A stretch of DNA of 64,000 nt from Roseivirga sp. (GCA_021404565.1 JAAWWF010000044.1:1-64000); one strand, 5' to 3'; counted from the first letter of the stretch, positions 1 to 8,286 are shown. The notes: generated from the letters alone by a model not told the origin. Translations and numbers: made by a program.

Positions 1-88
1 GTAAGAGGCAGTGGTCTTGTGATGATGCTGAAAATGTAGAAAAAAACATAGGTGTGGCTAGAAAAAGTAATATTAGGGTTTTCTTCAT
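1..88 (-). CDS. Secreted protein, N-terminal fragment (cut by window edge)
   Basis: An ATG at 88 on the minus strand opens 29 codons that run off the left edge without a stop. The translation begins MKKTLILLFLATPMFF and continues through a polar STFSASSQDHC stretch. Two lysines, a hydrophobic core of about 15 residues and a small-residue cleavage-like end are those of a Sec signal peptide, so the protein is probably exported. Nothing of the mature domain is visible, so no function can be given. A lipoprotein is unlikely because no cysteine follows the hydrophobic core at the usual place. Confidence 0.6.
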   Translation of the reverse strand, partial: MKKTLILLFLATPMFFSTFSASSQDHCLL

Positions 89-400
89 CTTATTGTTAGT
101 TTAATGTGACTCTCTTTTATACGACAATTATGATAAAATGTTATGTTTAATTAAGTAGTAAGTAGGAAAAAGCACTTTTTAAATTTTTTCAAATGGTTTT
201 TAGTGCTAATTATAATCTCTCCAAAGTATTTTTTTAAATACTTGATTATCAGTTATTTATTTTATTGAGTAGAAGCTTAAAAGAGTCTTTTATGATGTGA
301 ATTTTGGCAGGTCTTGGGTGTAGTGGGAAGACAAGGGTTAGGTGAGAAAGAGGATGTAAAGGTTTGGGTTGAGTGAAAATAAGAGGGGGAAATTAAAATT

Positions 401-455
401 AAGGCGCTGCCATCTGCAACGCCTTTCCAAATAAATCGACCCCGTATTCACGGGG
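401..455 (-). other. Two hairpins; possible small RNA 3' end with terminator
   Basis: Read on the minus strand, CCCCGT-GAAT-ACGGGG (455-440) is followed by AAGGCGTTGC-AGATG-GCAGCGCCTT (425-401) and then the U-rich AATTTTAATTT. The second stem pairs over 10 positions with one G-U; on the plus strand the same position would be a C-A mismatch, which favours the minus-strand RNA. That is the look of an intrinsic terminator with a preceding stem, but no minus-strand protein gene lies upstream of it. A small RNA, or the decayed end of a lost gene, are the two readings. Confidence 0.3.
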
Positions 456-622
456 CTCCACTACACAAATCCAGCAATCACTGAACTCAAACTATGAACC
501 ACTTAAGCTACTTTTTATTATGTGGTTTAAAGTTCGTGTTTATGGGTATACTAGTCCATACCCGCTTTAGGGTATTTTCTGTCCTCTGAATTATGGAAGC
601 AGAATCATAACCTTTTTTATTG

Positions 623-643
623 ATACATCGTATTATGATGTAT
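623..643. promoter_or_regulatory. Palindromic operator candidate upstream of the PadR operon
   Basis: ATACATC (623-629) and GATGTAT (637-643) are a perfect 7-base inverted repeat with a 7-base spacer, ending 30 bases before the first ATG of the operon. It contains ACAT and ATGT half-sites of the type PadR proteins contact, although the classical order is ATGT then ACAT. Since the operon encodes its own PadR regulator, autoregulation is a reasonable inference. A weak promoter (TTG at 620-622, TAGATTAA at 643-650, spacing 20) would overlap the palindrome. Confidence 0.4.
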
Positions 644-672
644 AGATTAATGAAGTATTGACATTTGGAAGG

Positions 673-1227
673 ATGATAAGTGATGAAGAGCTCTATTTTA
701 TAAGAAGGCAGTTGGACCTTCATCAGTTGGAAGGGGCCGATTTGACAAATGATCTGGTTGATCACTTTTGCTGTATTGTTGAGGAGCAAATGTCAGAGGG
801 GAATACATTTAATGAAGCCTTTGATATTGCTTTTAAAAGAATCTCACCTGATGGTCCTAAAGAGATAGAAAAGGACCTTATCTATTTGTTGACTATTAAA
901 CGGAAGATCATGTTTAAAAAAAGCGCTTATGTATTTGGGTATATATCGTTGATACTGGTAATCTCAGGGATTTTATTTGTTCCATTTTTTCAAAGCGCAT
1001 CTGTGCACCCCTCAGAGAGGATGGACGAACTGATTGCCCTTAGTGGTATGTCAGTAAACGGTACTCCTAAGCTACAATCATTATTCAGTCTTAGTACTAC
1101 ACCCTCCAGGCCTTCGCTCAGCGAACTTCTTTGGGGGTCTGGCTTTGCAGTGTTCCTGTTGACCGTTGTACCCTTCTGGTTCTACAAGGCTTATCAGAAA
1201 TCAATTTTAAAGCTTCAAAAAAGTTAA
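673..1227 (+). CDS. Membrane protein with PadR-linked prefix-like domain
   Basis: A 184-residue protein with a soluble N-terminal helical domain (about residues 1-75, including DLVDHFCCIVEEQM and SPDGPKEIEKD) followed by two membrane segments (about 85-105 and 155-175). The N-terminal domain resembles the prefix domain found ahead of ABC-type permeases that travel with PadR regulators, but here no permease follows. The ATG at 673 is chosen over an upstream TTG because it gives MISDEEL, aligning with MVTDDQL at the start of the paralogue at 1565. The PadR gene starts 2 bases after the stop, so the two are co-transcribed. Function is unknown; regulation or sensing at the membrane is inference. 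Confidence 0.75.
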   Translation: MISDEELYFIRRQLDLHQLEGADLTNDLVDHFCCIVEEQMSEGNTFNEAFDIAFKRISPDGPKEIEKDLIYLLTIKRKIMFKKSAYVFGYISLILVISGILFVPFFQSASVHPSERMDELIALSGMSVNGTPKLQSLFSLSTTPSRPSLSELLWGSGFAVFLLTVVPFWFYKAYQKSILKLQKS

Positions 1228-1229
1228 AT

Positions 1230-1568
1230 ATGTATTCAAGAGAACTATTAAAGGGCATTTTGAAGCCTATCATTTTGAAACTACTCTCCGATCAGAGCCG
1301 CATGTACGGCTATGAAATAGTGCAGGAGGTGAAGCGTCTCTCGGGAGATAAAATTTTGATCAAAGAGGGCTCATTGTACCCAACACTGCATGCCTTGGCT
1401 GCTGAGGGCTATCTCAGTACTGAGTCGGTTATGATTGGTAAGAGAACGCGCAAGTATTATAAGCTTACCAGTGATGGCAAGGGGCAAGTGCAGCCGGCAT
1501 TGACAGAACTGTTGGACTTTGCAGAAACTTTGCAGGTATTATTCGGGCCTAAACTTTCAACAACATGA
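1230..1568 (+). CDS. PadR-family transcriptional regulator
   Basis: A 112-residue PadR winged-helix repressor, the normal length for the short (PadR-s1) type. Residues about 4-75 carry the winged helix (LKPIILKLLSD, YGYEIVQEV, EGSLYPTLHALAAEGYL, KYYKLT) and a short C-terminal helix gives the dimer. The true start is the ATG at 1230 (MYSRELLKG); the upstream in-frame extension overlaps the preceding gene. Its stop overlaps the next start in an ATGA junction. Members of this family respond to small molecules or, in Bacteroidota, are paired with membrane proteins of unknown role; the flanking paralogues are the likely targets or partners. Confidence 0.93.
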   Translation: MYSRELLKGILKPIILKLLSDQSRMYGYEIVQEVKRLSGDKILIKEGSLYPTLHALAAEGYLSTESVMIGKRTRKYYKLTSDGKGQVQPALTELLDFAETLQVLFGPKLSTT

Positions 1569-2014
1569 TGGTGACTGACGATCAGCTCTTTCAGATTCAA
1601 GGTTTTCTGATGAGCGAAGGTGTTTCAAATGTAGGACTGCAGGAAGACCTGGCAGATCACTTCTGTTGCGTGATAGAGCAATGCATGGAAGGTGAGGACC
1701 TGGATTTTGATGATGCCTTTAAGCTGGCACAGCAGCGGATCACCCCGGATGGGGCAAAAGAAATTGAAGAAGACTTAGATTATTTATTAACCATAAAGAA
1801 AAAAATCATGTTACGTAAAGTTGTATATGTATTTGGGTTTATCGGGGTATTAAACCTGCTGTTGGCGTTTTCCATGTATATCTCGGGTATTCTGAATGCC
1901 GAAGTGTCAGGCCTTTTAGCCATGGCGGGTATTCTTACACTTGCTATCAGTGTGTTGCCCTTCTCGTTTTATCAGATGTACCAAAGGTCTGCACAAAGAG
2001 TTCGGGAGGCTTAA
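1565..2014 (+). CDS. Membrane protein, paralogue of the gene at 673
   Basis: A 149-residue protein with the same architecture as the product of 673-1227: a helical N-terminal domain with DLADHFCCVIEQCM and ITPDGAKEIEEDLDYLLTIK, then two membrane segments near residues 80-102 and 112-132. The most similar stretch is the domain-membrane junction (KKIM, R/K-K, YVFG). The loop between the membrane segments is about 30 residues shorter than in the paralogue. Translation is coupled to PadR by an ATGA overlap; an adjacent second ATG at 1568 is equally possible. Function is unknown. Confidence 0.78.
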   Translation: MMVTDDQLFQIQGFLMSEGVSNVGLQEDLADHFCCVIEQCMEGEDLDFDDAFKLAQQRITPDGAKEIEEDLDYLLTIKKKIMLRKVVYVFGFIGVLNLLLAFSMYISGILNAEVSGLLAMAGILTLAISVLPFSFYQMYQRSAQRVREA

Positions 2015-2040
2015 CCTTAACAGGTTTCAGACCTGAAAAC

Positions 2041-2076
2041 AAAAAGGCCAGCTTCATTTTTGAAGCTGGCCTTTTT
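2041..2076. terminator. Bidirectional intrinsic terminator
   Basis: A perfect 16-base stem, AAAAAGGCCAGCTTCA (2041-2056) with TGAAGCTGGCCTTTTT (2061-2076), encloses a TTTT loop. The A-run and T-run at its two ends make it work in both directions. It lies between the convergent PadR operon and rny and should end both transcripts. Confidence 0.9.
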
Positions 2077-2096
2077 GTGTGTTGAATCCTGGCTTT

Positions 2097-3662
2097 CTAC
2101 TTCGCGTAGTTCACCGCCCGCATCTCCCTGATAACAGTCACCTTGATCTGTCCGGGATATTGCATGTCTTTCTCAATCTTCTGCGAGATATCAAAGGAGA
2201 GCTGACCAGCCTGAATATCGGTAACGTGTTCAGCATCGACTAATACACGCAGCTCACGGCCTGCCTGAATGGCGTAACACTTGTTCACGCCATCAAAGTC
2301 CAGGGCAAGTGCTTCAAGTTCTTTCAGTCGCTTGATATACGATTCCATCACCTCTCTTCTGGCCCCTGGTCGGGCACCTGAGATGGCATCACAAGCCTGT
2401 ACCAGGGCAGAGATCATAGAGGTCATCTCGATCTCATCGTGGTGGGCACCAATGGCATTGCATACCTCAGGGTGCTCCTTGTATTTCTTAGCTAGTTCCA
2501 TACCTAAAAGTGCGTGAGGCATCTCAGGTTCTTCAGGCCACACCTTTCCAATGTCGTGTAGCAGGGCCGCCCTCTTAGCTCTTTTGGGGTTGAGTCCCAA
2601 TTCTGAAGCCATAGTTGCGCACAGTCTGGCCACCTCTCGGGAGTGTTGCAGTAGGTTCTGCCCGTAAGAAGACCGGAAGCGCATACGGCCTACCATCTTA
2701 ATCAGCTCCGGGTGAAGACCATGAATGCCAAGGTCAATCACTGTTCTTTCGCCAATTTCAGAGATCTCCTCCTCAATGTTTTTGGTGGTTTTGGTCACAA
2801 TCTCCTCAATACGGGCCGGGTGGATTCGGCCATCCGCTACCAGCCGGTGCAGGGAAAGTCGGGCTATCTCTCGTCTTACCGGATCAAAGCCTGAGATAAT
2901 GATTGCCTCAGGCGTGTCGTCAACCACAATTTCAACACCTGTGGCAGCTTCCAGGGCTCTGATGTTTCGGCCCTCACGGCCAATGATTTTACCCTTTACG
3001 TCATCGCTTTCAATATTAAAAATCGATACACAGTTCTCTATGGCATGCTCGGTTGCTGTCCTTTGTATGGACTCTATCACAATCTTTTTAGCTTCCTTGG
3101 CTCCTGTCAGCTTGGCTTCATCAATGATGTCTTTGATGAGTGCAGATGCCTTCGATGAAGCCTCGTCTTTGAGGGTCTCTATCAGTTGTTCTCTGGCTTC
3201 ATCAGCCGAAAGCTGTGCGACTTTTTCCAGTGCCTTTACCTTCTCGTGTACCTTGGCTTCCAGATCGTCCTTGCGCTTTCGCACAATTTCCAGCTGGGCT
3301 TCTACATTTTCTTTGAGGCTGTCAAGCTCTGCTTCCTTGCGTTTGGATTGTTCCATTTGCTTGGAAAGATTCGATTCACGCTGTCTTAGCTTATTCTCAT
3401 TGGTGATGATTTGATTCTTTTTGCGATTGCTCTCCTCTTCAAATTCTGATTTTAGTTTGAGGAATTTCTCTTTCGCCTCCAGAATGCGATCTTTTTTGAC
3501 TGTTTCGGCAGTGAGCTCTGCCTCTTTGATGATTAGTTTAGCTTTTTCCTCCTGTTCCTGGACGGTTTTCTTATTAAGCTTTTGTAGCATAATCCGCCCT
3601 ATGAATACTCCGGCTGCAAGTGCTGCGACTCCAACCCCGAGTGTCACGATATAATCTCCCAT
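2097..3662 (-). CDS. rny: Ribonuclease Y
   Basis: Membrane-anchored endoribonuclease that starts decay of mRNA. At 521 residues it is the normal length. An N-terminal membrane segment (about 4-24) is followed by a long Lys/Glu-rich coiled coil (about 30-205), a KH domain with the GREGRNIR loop near 228-235, and an HD domain with H340, the HD pair at 369-370 (LLHDIGK) and HH at 407-408. All catalytic metal ligands expected for the HD family are present. It is the last gene of the pheT-coiled-coil-zapA-rny run, 57 bases after zapA. Bacteria with RNase Y often lack RNase E or use both; that cannot be judged here. Confidence 0.97.
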   Translation of the reverse strand: MGDYIVTLGVGVAALAAGVFIGRIMLQKLNKKTVQEQEEKAKLIIKEAELTAETVKKDRILEAKEKFLKLKSEFEEESNRKKNQIITNENKLRQRESNLSKQMEQSKRKEAELDSLKENVEAQLEIVRKRKDDLEAKVHEKVKALEKVAQLSADEAREQLIETLKDEASSKASALIKDIIDEAKLTGAKEAKKIVIESIQRTATEHAIENCVSIFNIESDDVKGKIIGREGRNIRALEAATGVEIVVDDTPEAIIISGFDPVRREIARLSLHRLVADGRIHPARIEEIVTKTTKNIEEEISEIGERTVIDLGIHGLHPELIKMVGRMRFRSSYGQNLLQHSREVARLCATMASELGLNPKRAKRAALLHDIGKVWPEEPEMPHALLGMELAKKYKEHPEVCNAIGAHHDEIEMTSMISALVQACDAISGARPGARREVMESYIKRLKELEALALDFDGVNKCYAIQAGRELRVLVDAEHVTDIQAGQLSFDISQKIEKDMQYPGQIKVTVIREMRAVNYAK

Positions 3663-3719
3663 AAGTATATATGCGCAGATGAGGAAGAAAAGCGAAACTG
3701 AAACGATTTAAGGGGGTGT

Positions 3720-4010
3720 TCAGGAGAGGGCAGAGGCAATGAGATTGGTGAGCTGATCCAGTTGATCTTCGGCTGTGCTATCGATTGCGTCAAAGTTTTC
3801 TTCCGACTTCATCTTCGAAACAAGGCAATCAAAGGCTACCATGGCCAGTAAATCTTCTTTATCGTCTATCCCAAATTGCTCTCTATAGGTTTTTATTTTT
3901 TCATTAATCTGCTTACTTGCATTACGCACCCGTTGTTCCTCCTCAGGCTTCACTTTCATGGGGTACTCTCTGTCTCCTATTTTTATTTTTATTGATAGAA
4001 TGTCAACCAT
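3720..4010 (-). CDS. zapA: Cell division protein ZapA
   Basis: A 96-residue ZapA, which binds FtsZ and bundles its filaments at the division ring. The N-terminal beta region (SIKIKIGDREYPMKV) and the following helix with EEEQRVRNASKQINEKI match the family, and the C-terminal half is the coiled coil that forms the tetramer. It starts 9 bases after the upstream coiled-coil gene's stop, so both are in one transcript with pheT. Length and order (pheT, coiled coil, zapA, rny) are typical of Bacteroidota. Confidence 0.92.
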   Translation of the reverse strand: MVDILSIKIKIGDREYPMKVKPEEEQRVRNASKQINEKIKTYREQFGIDDKEDLLAMVAFDCLVSKMKSEENFDAIDSTAEDQLDQLTNLIASALS

Positions 4011-4019
4011 AAAAAATTC

Positions 4020-4316
4020 TTATTGGCTCAAATGAGCGATACATCTATCTATTTCCTTAATGTACTCGTTTAATTTATATTTCAGCTCAGCGGACTCTTC
4101 CTTCTCCACTGTTGTGTTTGATACAATTTTAGTGATTTTGTCCTGATTTTGAAAATCAGTCAACTGGCCTCCCAATGACTCAACTTCAGCTTTTAACTGT
4201 GAATTTTGAGAGACAAGATCTTCGTTTTCGCGCTTCAACTGCTGATGGGCATTCACTAAAGCCATCGATTGCTTTTGGAGCCCTTTTAATTTTTCAGCCA
4301 GTCTGAGTTTTTCCAT
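4020..4316 (-). CDS. Short coiled-coil protein between pheT and zapA
   Basis: A 98-residue, highly charged protein predicted to be almost entirely coiled coil: a heptad-rich first half (LRLAEKLKGLQKQ, LKRENEDLVSQNSQLKAEVESL), a short polar linker near residues 60-75, and a C-terminal helix ending CIAHLSQ. No enzyme motif is present. Its ATG overlaps the pheT stop by one base (TAATG), so translation is coupled, and zapA follows 9 bases later. The position suggests a partner of ZapA, comparable in shape to ZapB, but there is no sequence proof of that. Confidence 0.75.
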   Translation of the reverse strand: MEKLRLAEKLKGLQKQSMALVNAHQQLKRENEDLVSQNSQLKAEVESLGGQLTDFQNQDKITKIVSNTTVEKEESAELKYKLNEYIKEIDRCIAHLSQ

Positions 4317-6730
4317 TACTTACGGATAATTGCGCCCAATTCTCTTTCAAAGCCTCCCATCAATCGTTTCATTGTTTTGTCAATGACTTTATCAGTCAGG
4401 GTCTTTTCCTGATCCTGCAGGTAAAAACTGATCGCGTAAGCTTTCTTGTTCTCGTCTATTTTGTCTCCCTCATATACATCAAAAACGTTGATGCGATTGA
4501 CGAGATTGCGCTCGTACTTAAGTGACAATTTCCTAATGTCCTCAAATTTGATGGATTTATCAATAACCAATGATAAATCCCGTTTCACTTCGGGGAATTT
4601 AGAGAGAGGTTTATAAGTAAATTCGGTTTGATACAATTTGCACAGATAGGCCCAGTCTATGTCAGCGTAGAAAACTTCTGCCTTGACGTCTGCTTTCTGG
4701 CTTTGATTTGCATTCACTTTGCCAAGCTGTACCAATGGTTTTTTGTTGACACGGATGGTAATGCCATAGCTGAATAAGTCACTTTCTATATCAGCGGTGT
4801 CATATTGATCGATGCCAAACTTATTAAGCAGCCTTAAGACAATGGCCGAAAGGTCATGAAAGTGGATAGCCCTTTTAGGTTCCAGCCAGTGTTCGCTCCT
4901 GTTTTCTCCTGTAATGAACAGCGCGAGTCGTGAGCGTTCCACGTACTTCTGGTTGATAAGGTGGTAGGTAGAACCAAACTCAAAGAGTGAAAGATTTTGT
5001 TGTCTTCGTTTGATATTTCTGTCAATCACTTCCAGACCATGAAACAGCAGGTCCTGCCGCATTACATTCAGGTCTTCGCTGAGGTAATTGAGAATGTGAA
5101 CATTCTGTCCTTCGTCAATCGCGTTGATCTCCTTAGTGTAACCATCCTTAGTCAAAGAGTTGGTGACTATCTCATTAAAGCCTGCACCGGCCAGCAAACG
5201 CGTAGTTTCTTTCTGAATATTGTCAGGGTCTTTCTGAGTGAACTCCGAAAGGAAGCTGCTGCTCAAATGCTCATCAATGGTGATGTTATTGAGTCCATAG
5301 ATGCGCAGAATTTCCTCCACAATATCGGCCTCACGCTGTACATCTACTCTGTATGGAGGTACAATGGCCTTAAATCCTTCCTCAGTTACATTTTCAAGCT
5401 GAATATCAAGTCCGGTAAGGATCTCTGATATTCTGTCCTTTCCGATTTCCTGACCTATCAGTCTGGTAACATTGGCGTATTTCACATTCACCTCAAAGTC
5501 TGCAATAGGTTCAGGATAGATATCGCTGATTTCGGAAGAGATTTGGCCGCCTGCAAGTTCTTTGATAAGAAGCGCTGCATATTTGAGCGCATAGACCGTG
5601 ATGTTAGGGTCAGTGCCTCGCTCATAGCGGAATGATGCATCAGTTTTAAGCTGATGCACCTGGGCCGTTTTTCTGATATAGGCTGGAGAGAAGTAGGCGC
5701 TTTCAAGAAATACATTCGTAGTGTTATTCTTTACGCCCGATTTGGTTCCGCCAAAAACTCCGGCTATACACATGCCTTCTTCAGCATTGCAGATCATCAA
5801 ATCTCTGGCAGCCAGATTTCTTTCTTTTTCATCAAGGGTTGTGAATTTGCTCCCTTCCGGCATCGTTTTGACAATTACCTGATCAGCCGTAATCGCATCA
5901 GCATCGAAAGCGTGCATAGGTTGACCCAGACTATGCAGCACATAGTTGGTAATGTCTACAACATTGTTTGTGGGGTTGATACCAATGGCCTGGAGTCGCT
6001 GCTTGAGCCAGTCAGGAGACTCTTTTACCTCAACATTAGTCATCGTCAGTGAAGAGTATCGCGGGCAGGCCTCAGTATTCTCTACGCTAACCTTAATTTC
6101 CCTGTCATGATTGTCTATGACAAAACTATCAACAGAAGGTAAAGTCAAGGGGCGGTTAAGCAATACCTTTAAATCTCGTGCAACTCCCACATGTGAGGCG
6201 CCATCTGCACGATTGGGGGTCAGCCCGATTTCAATTACCTGATCTGACTCCATATCGAAGTATTTTGCTGCAGGAGTTCCATTGGGCAGATCAGTGTCAA
6301 GCACCATGATGCCTTCATGAGTATTTCCCAGACCTATTTCATCTTCAGCGCAAATCATTCCGCGCGAAGCTTCTCCTCTGATCTTCGCTTTTTTGATCAC
6401 GAAGGGTTCGTGTCCGGCCGGGTAAAGCCTGGCCCCTACAGTAGCCACTACTACCTTTTGTCCTGCAGCTACATTTGGAGCGCCACAGACGATAGGAGAG
6501 GCTTCTTCGGTACCGATATCTACAGTGGTTAGGCTGAGTTTATCAGCGTTGGGGTGCTTCTCACTGGTAAGCACTTCACCAATCACCAGGCCTCGCAGTC
6601 CTCCTGGTACGGTATCTACTTCCTCGAGTCCTTCCACCTCCAAACCAGAGGCTGTCAATAGGGTTGAAATCTCGTCTGTCGACTCGTTCAGGCTTATATA
6701 TTCTTTTAACCAGTTCAGGGAAATCTTCAT
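4316..6730 (-). CDS. pheT: Phenylalanine--tRNA ligase beta subunit
   Basis: The beta subunit of the alpha2-beta2 PheRS, which charges tRNA-Phe; the alpha subunit gene is not in this window. At 804 residues it has the full bacterial architecture: N-terminal tRNA-binding OB domain (about 40-150, with HPNADKLSLTTVDIG and IVCGAPN), B3/B4 editing domain (about 210-400, with PMHAFDAD and GVFGG), B5 domain (about 405-480), catalytic-like core, and the C-terminal ferredoxin-fold anticodon-binding domain (KFPEVKRDLSLVID to the end). It leads the run to rny. A TATTTTTG box lies 41-48 bases upstream of the ATG. Confidence 0.98.
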   Translation of the reverse strand: MKISLNWLKEYISLNESTDEISTLLTASGLEVEGLEEVDTVPGGLRGLVIGEVLTSEKHPNADKLSLTTVDIGTEEASPIVCGAPNVAAGQKVVVATVGARLYPAGHEPFVIKKAKIRGEASRGMICAEDEIGLGNTHEGIMVLDTDLPNGTPAAKYFDMESDQVIEIGLTPNRADGASHVGVARDLKVLLNRPLTLPSVDSFVIDNHDREIKVSVENTEACPRYSSLTMTNVEVKESPDWLKQRLQAIGINPTNNVVDITNYVLHSLGQPMHAFDADAITADQVIVKTMPEGSKFTTLDEKERNLAARDLMICNAEEGMCIAGVFGGTKSGVKNNTTNVFLESAYFSPAYIRKTAQVHQLKTDASFRYERGTDPNITVYALKYAALLIKELAGGQISSEISDIYPEPIADFEVNVKYANVTRLIGQEIGKDRISEILTGLDIQLENVTEEGFKAIVPPYRVDVQREADIVEEILRIYGLNNITIDEHLSSSFLSEFTQKDPDNIQKETTRLLAGAGFNEIVTNSLTKDGYTKEINAIDEGQNVHILNYLSEDLNVMRQDLLFHGLEVIDRNIKRRQQNLSLFEFGSTYHLINQKYVERSRLALFITGENRSEHWLEPKRAIHFHDLSAIVLRLLNKFGIDQYDTADIESDLFSYGITIRVNKKPLVQLGKVNANQSQKADVKAEVFYADIDWAYLCKLYQTEFTYKPLSKFPEVKRDLSLVIDKSIKFEDIRKLSLKYERNLVNRINVFDVYEGDKIDENKKAYAISFYLQDQEKTLTDKVIDKTMKRLMGGFERELGAIIRK

Positions 6731-6770
6731 CTCTTCGTAGGCGTTTGCACCGTTATTTTGAGCGTGAGGG

Positions 6771-6778
6771 CAAAAATA
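6771..6778 (-). promoter_or_regulatory. Promoter -7 box for the pheT operon
   Basis: On the minus strand TATTTTTG (6778 to 6771) matches the TAnnTTTG consensus exactly and is followed by CCCTC, the same 13 bases (TATTTTTGCCCTC) seen upstream of the M16 peptidase gene. No TTG lies at the usual -33 distance. A start of transcription near 6764 would give a leader of about 35 bases before pheT. Confidence 0.45.
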
Positions 6779-6804
6779 GGGATTTAAGTATTGGATTTAG
6801 TGTC

Positions 6805-7422
6805 TTAGAGCTCTTTATACAGTTTTTCACCTGCCTCAATGGCTACTGTCAGGAGATTTTGCTGTGGTGGAATAGGGCAGCTGAATTCATCATTGAAATG
6901 GCAAAAGGGATTGTAGGCCATATTGAAATCAATGGTGATAGCATTCGTGTTGGTTCTGGGTACATCTATGTACCGGCCACCACCATAGGTAGCATCTCCA
7001 CTGGTGTTATCGGCAAACATCAATGAGAGCTTATTTGGGTTGTTTTCTTCCCAGTCCTGGTAGAGCAGCAGCTTTTGAGGTTTGCCTTCCAACTCGAATT
7101 CTGCATAGCCAAAAGGTATATATTTTTTGGATTCTCCGGTGGTGGTGGGAATAAATATGGGTTGTGTACGCTGTATGGGTGTGAATTTTGCCAGAATTTT
7201 TAACTCCTCTTTAACGGGGTAGTATTTGAGGTTGGTAAAGGTTCGCTTGTCTTCTTCTGTAAAAGGAGAGCTGGATGATTTCATGTAGCCATTTCGTGTC
7301 TTGCGATCTTCTTCGATTCTGGCAATATACTCGTCAGTTCCCTCACCAACGCTTAGAAAGTTGACAATGGTAATTCCTACTATTGCCACGATCAGTACCA
7401 CAAATATCTTTTGTCTTCCCAT
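6805..7422 (-). CDS. DUF1684 domain protein, exported or membrane-anchored
   Basis: A 205-residue protein. An N-terminal hydrophobic segment (FVVLIVAIVGITIVNFL, about 6-22) acts as a membrane anchor or signal; the rest is the DUF1684 domain with its signature elements: FGYAEFELEGKPQKLLLYQ, FADNTSGDATYGGGRYIDV, TIDFNMAYNPFC and CPIPPQQNLLTVAIEAGEK. DUF1684 is common in Bacteroidota and Actinobacteria and its activity is not established; the conserved NP and C/PP motifs hint at a binding or catalytic site. It is monocistronic, upstream of pheT in the same direction, with a TAAATTTG box before it. Confidence 0.85.
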   Translation of the reverse strand: MGRQKIFVVLIVAIVGITIVNFLSVGEGTDEYIARIEEDRKTRNGYMKSSSSPFTEEDKRTFTNLKYYPVKEELKILAKFTPIQRTQPIFIPTTTGESKKYIPFGYAEFELEGKPQKLLLYQDWEENNPNKLSLMFADNTSGDATYGGGRYIDVPRTNTNAITIDFNMAYNPFCHFNDEFSCPIPPQQNLLTVAIEAGEKLYKEL

Positions 7423-7438
7423 ACCGATATCTTTTGGG

Positions 7439-7446
7439 CAAATTTA
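7439..7446 (-). promoter_or_regulatory. Promoter -7 box for the DUF1684 gene
   Basis: TAAATTTG on the minus strand (7446 to 7439), followed by CCC, fits the TAnnTTTG consensus and lies 16 bases upstream of the ATG at 7422. No clear TTG is present at -33, so the assignment rests on the -7 box alone. Confidence 0.4.
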
Positions 7447-7490
7447 AGTTATAGGAGCCATTTAGAAGAATAAAATGTTGGCTTCTTTGA

Positions 7491-8180
7491 TTAGAGTACG
7501 CCTTCATCAGAGAAGCTGTAAAAATCCTCATCAGTAAAGATAATGTGGTCTAAAACGGGGATTTCAAGCAGTTTGCCTGCTTCTACTATTTTCTTGGTGA
7601 GGCGTAAATCGGCACTGCTGGGTTTTTTGTTACCCGATGGATGATTATGTACCAGGATAATGCCATTGGCCATATCTTCCAGTGCTCTTTTAAAAATGAC
7701 CTTGGGATCTGCAATGGTACCTGAGAAGCCCCCTTGACTCACACATCTTTTTTGAAGCACTTTGTTGTTTCGCGTAAGCATGATTACCCAAAACTGCTCA
7801 ATGGGTTGATCCATCAAAATAGGGATCATCGCTTTATAGGCGTCTTTGGACTTCCTTAGGTATTGATGTTTACCTGGGGTGCTTTCTTTTCTTCTTCTGC
7901 CTAGCTCCAGGGCGCTTACAATAGACACTGCTTTGGCTTCTCCTATTCCTTTAAAGCTTTGTAGTTCGTTGACAGATAGTTTGGCAAGTAAATTCAAGTC
8001 GTTGTCTACGTAAGAGAGAATTACTTTGGACAAATCAACAGCGCTGAGTTCTCTTGATCCTGAGCCAATCATAATGGCGATTAGTTCTGCTTCCGAAAGC
8101 GATGATTTACCTTTTGAAAGAAGTTTCTCTCTTGGGCGATCTTCTTCTGCCCACTGTAATATACCCAACCCTTTTTTCAT
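7491..8180 (-). CDS. radC: RadC/JAB-domain protein
   Basis: A 229-residue RadC-family protein. The N-terminal helix-hairpin-helix (about 62-92, LQSFKGIGEAKAVSIVSALEL) is followed by a JAMM/MPN+ domain with a complete zinc motif H178-x-H180-x10-D191 (HNHPSGNKKPSSAD). The historical label is DNA repair, but the biochemical role in repair is not established; the JAMM site suggests a metal-dependent hydrolase. Full length, no defects. It is transcribed toward the DUF1684 gene and is separated from rpsT upstream by a strong terminator, so it has its own promoter in the AT-rich 8181-8235 stretch. Confidence 0.95.
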   Translation of the reverse strand: MKKGLGILQWAEEDRPREKLLSKGKSSLSEAELIAIMIGSGSRELSAVDLSKVILSYVDNDLNLLAKLSVNELQSFKGIGEAKAVSIVSALELGRRRKESTPGKHQYLRKSKDAYKAMIPILMDQPIEQFWVIMLTRNNKVLQKRCVSQGGFSGTIADPKVIFKRALEDMANGIILVHNHPSGNKKPSSADLRLTKKIVEAGKLLEIPVLDHIIFTDEDFYSFSDEGVL

Positions 8181-8235
8181 ATCTTTAAGATATAAAAATT
8201 ATATTATTTTTATTAAATAATAAGAAAGGTATACA

Positions 8236-8265
8236 AAAAAAGCCAATGCATATGCATTGGCTTTT
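8236..8265 (-). terminator. Intrinsic terminator after rpsT
   Basis: GCCAATGCAT followed directly by ATGCATTGGC (8242-8261) is a perfect 20-base palindrome. On the minus strand it is followed by seven T residues, so it ends the rpsT transcript; the plus-strand side has TTTT and may also work weakly. It insulates rpsT from radC. Confidence 0.88.
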
Positions 8266-8286
8266 CATCTCCGAAGGAGAATTATC

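Larger units (their letters stand above)
89..672. other. Structured, AT-rich intergenic region
   Basis: About 580 bases lie between the leftward secreted-protein start and the rightward PadR operon, with no convincing gene. They hold an A/T-rich inverted repeat (AAGTATT at 224-230 with AATACTT at 237-243), two GC-rich hairpins at 401-455, three alternating copies of a 6-mer at 544-575 and an operator-like palindrome at 623-643. The short minus-strand reading frame that crosses into the next gene has unconvincing composition. The region must carry the divergent promoters of its two flanking genes. Confidence 0.6.

Noticed and set aside
508-789. Minus-strand 93-codon frame opposite the start of the PadR operon
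   Set aside because: It overlaps the well-supported gene at 673 antiparallel, has no recognisable features and a composition rich in Ile/Asn/Lys as expected from AT-rich noncoding DNA.
2725-3414. Long plus-strand frame of 229 codons inside rny
   Set aside because: Ser/Leu-rich antisense of the coiled-coil region; a typical shadow frame of a Lys/Glu-rich gene.
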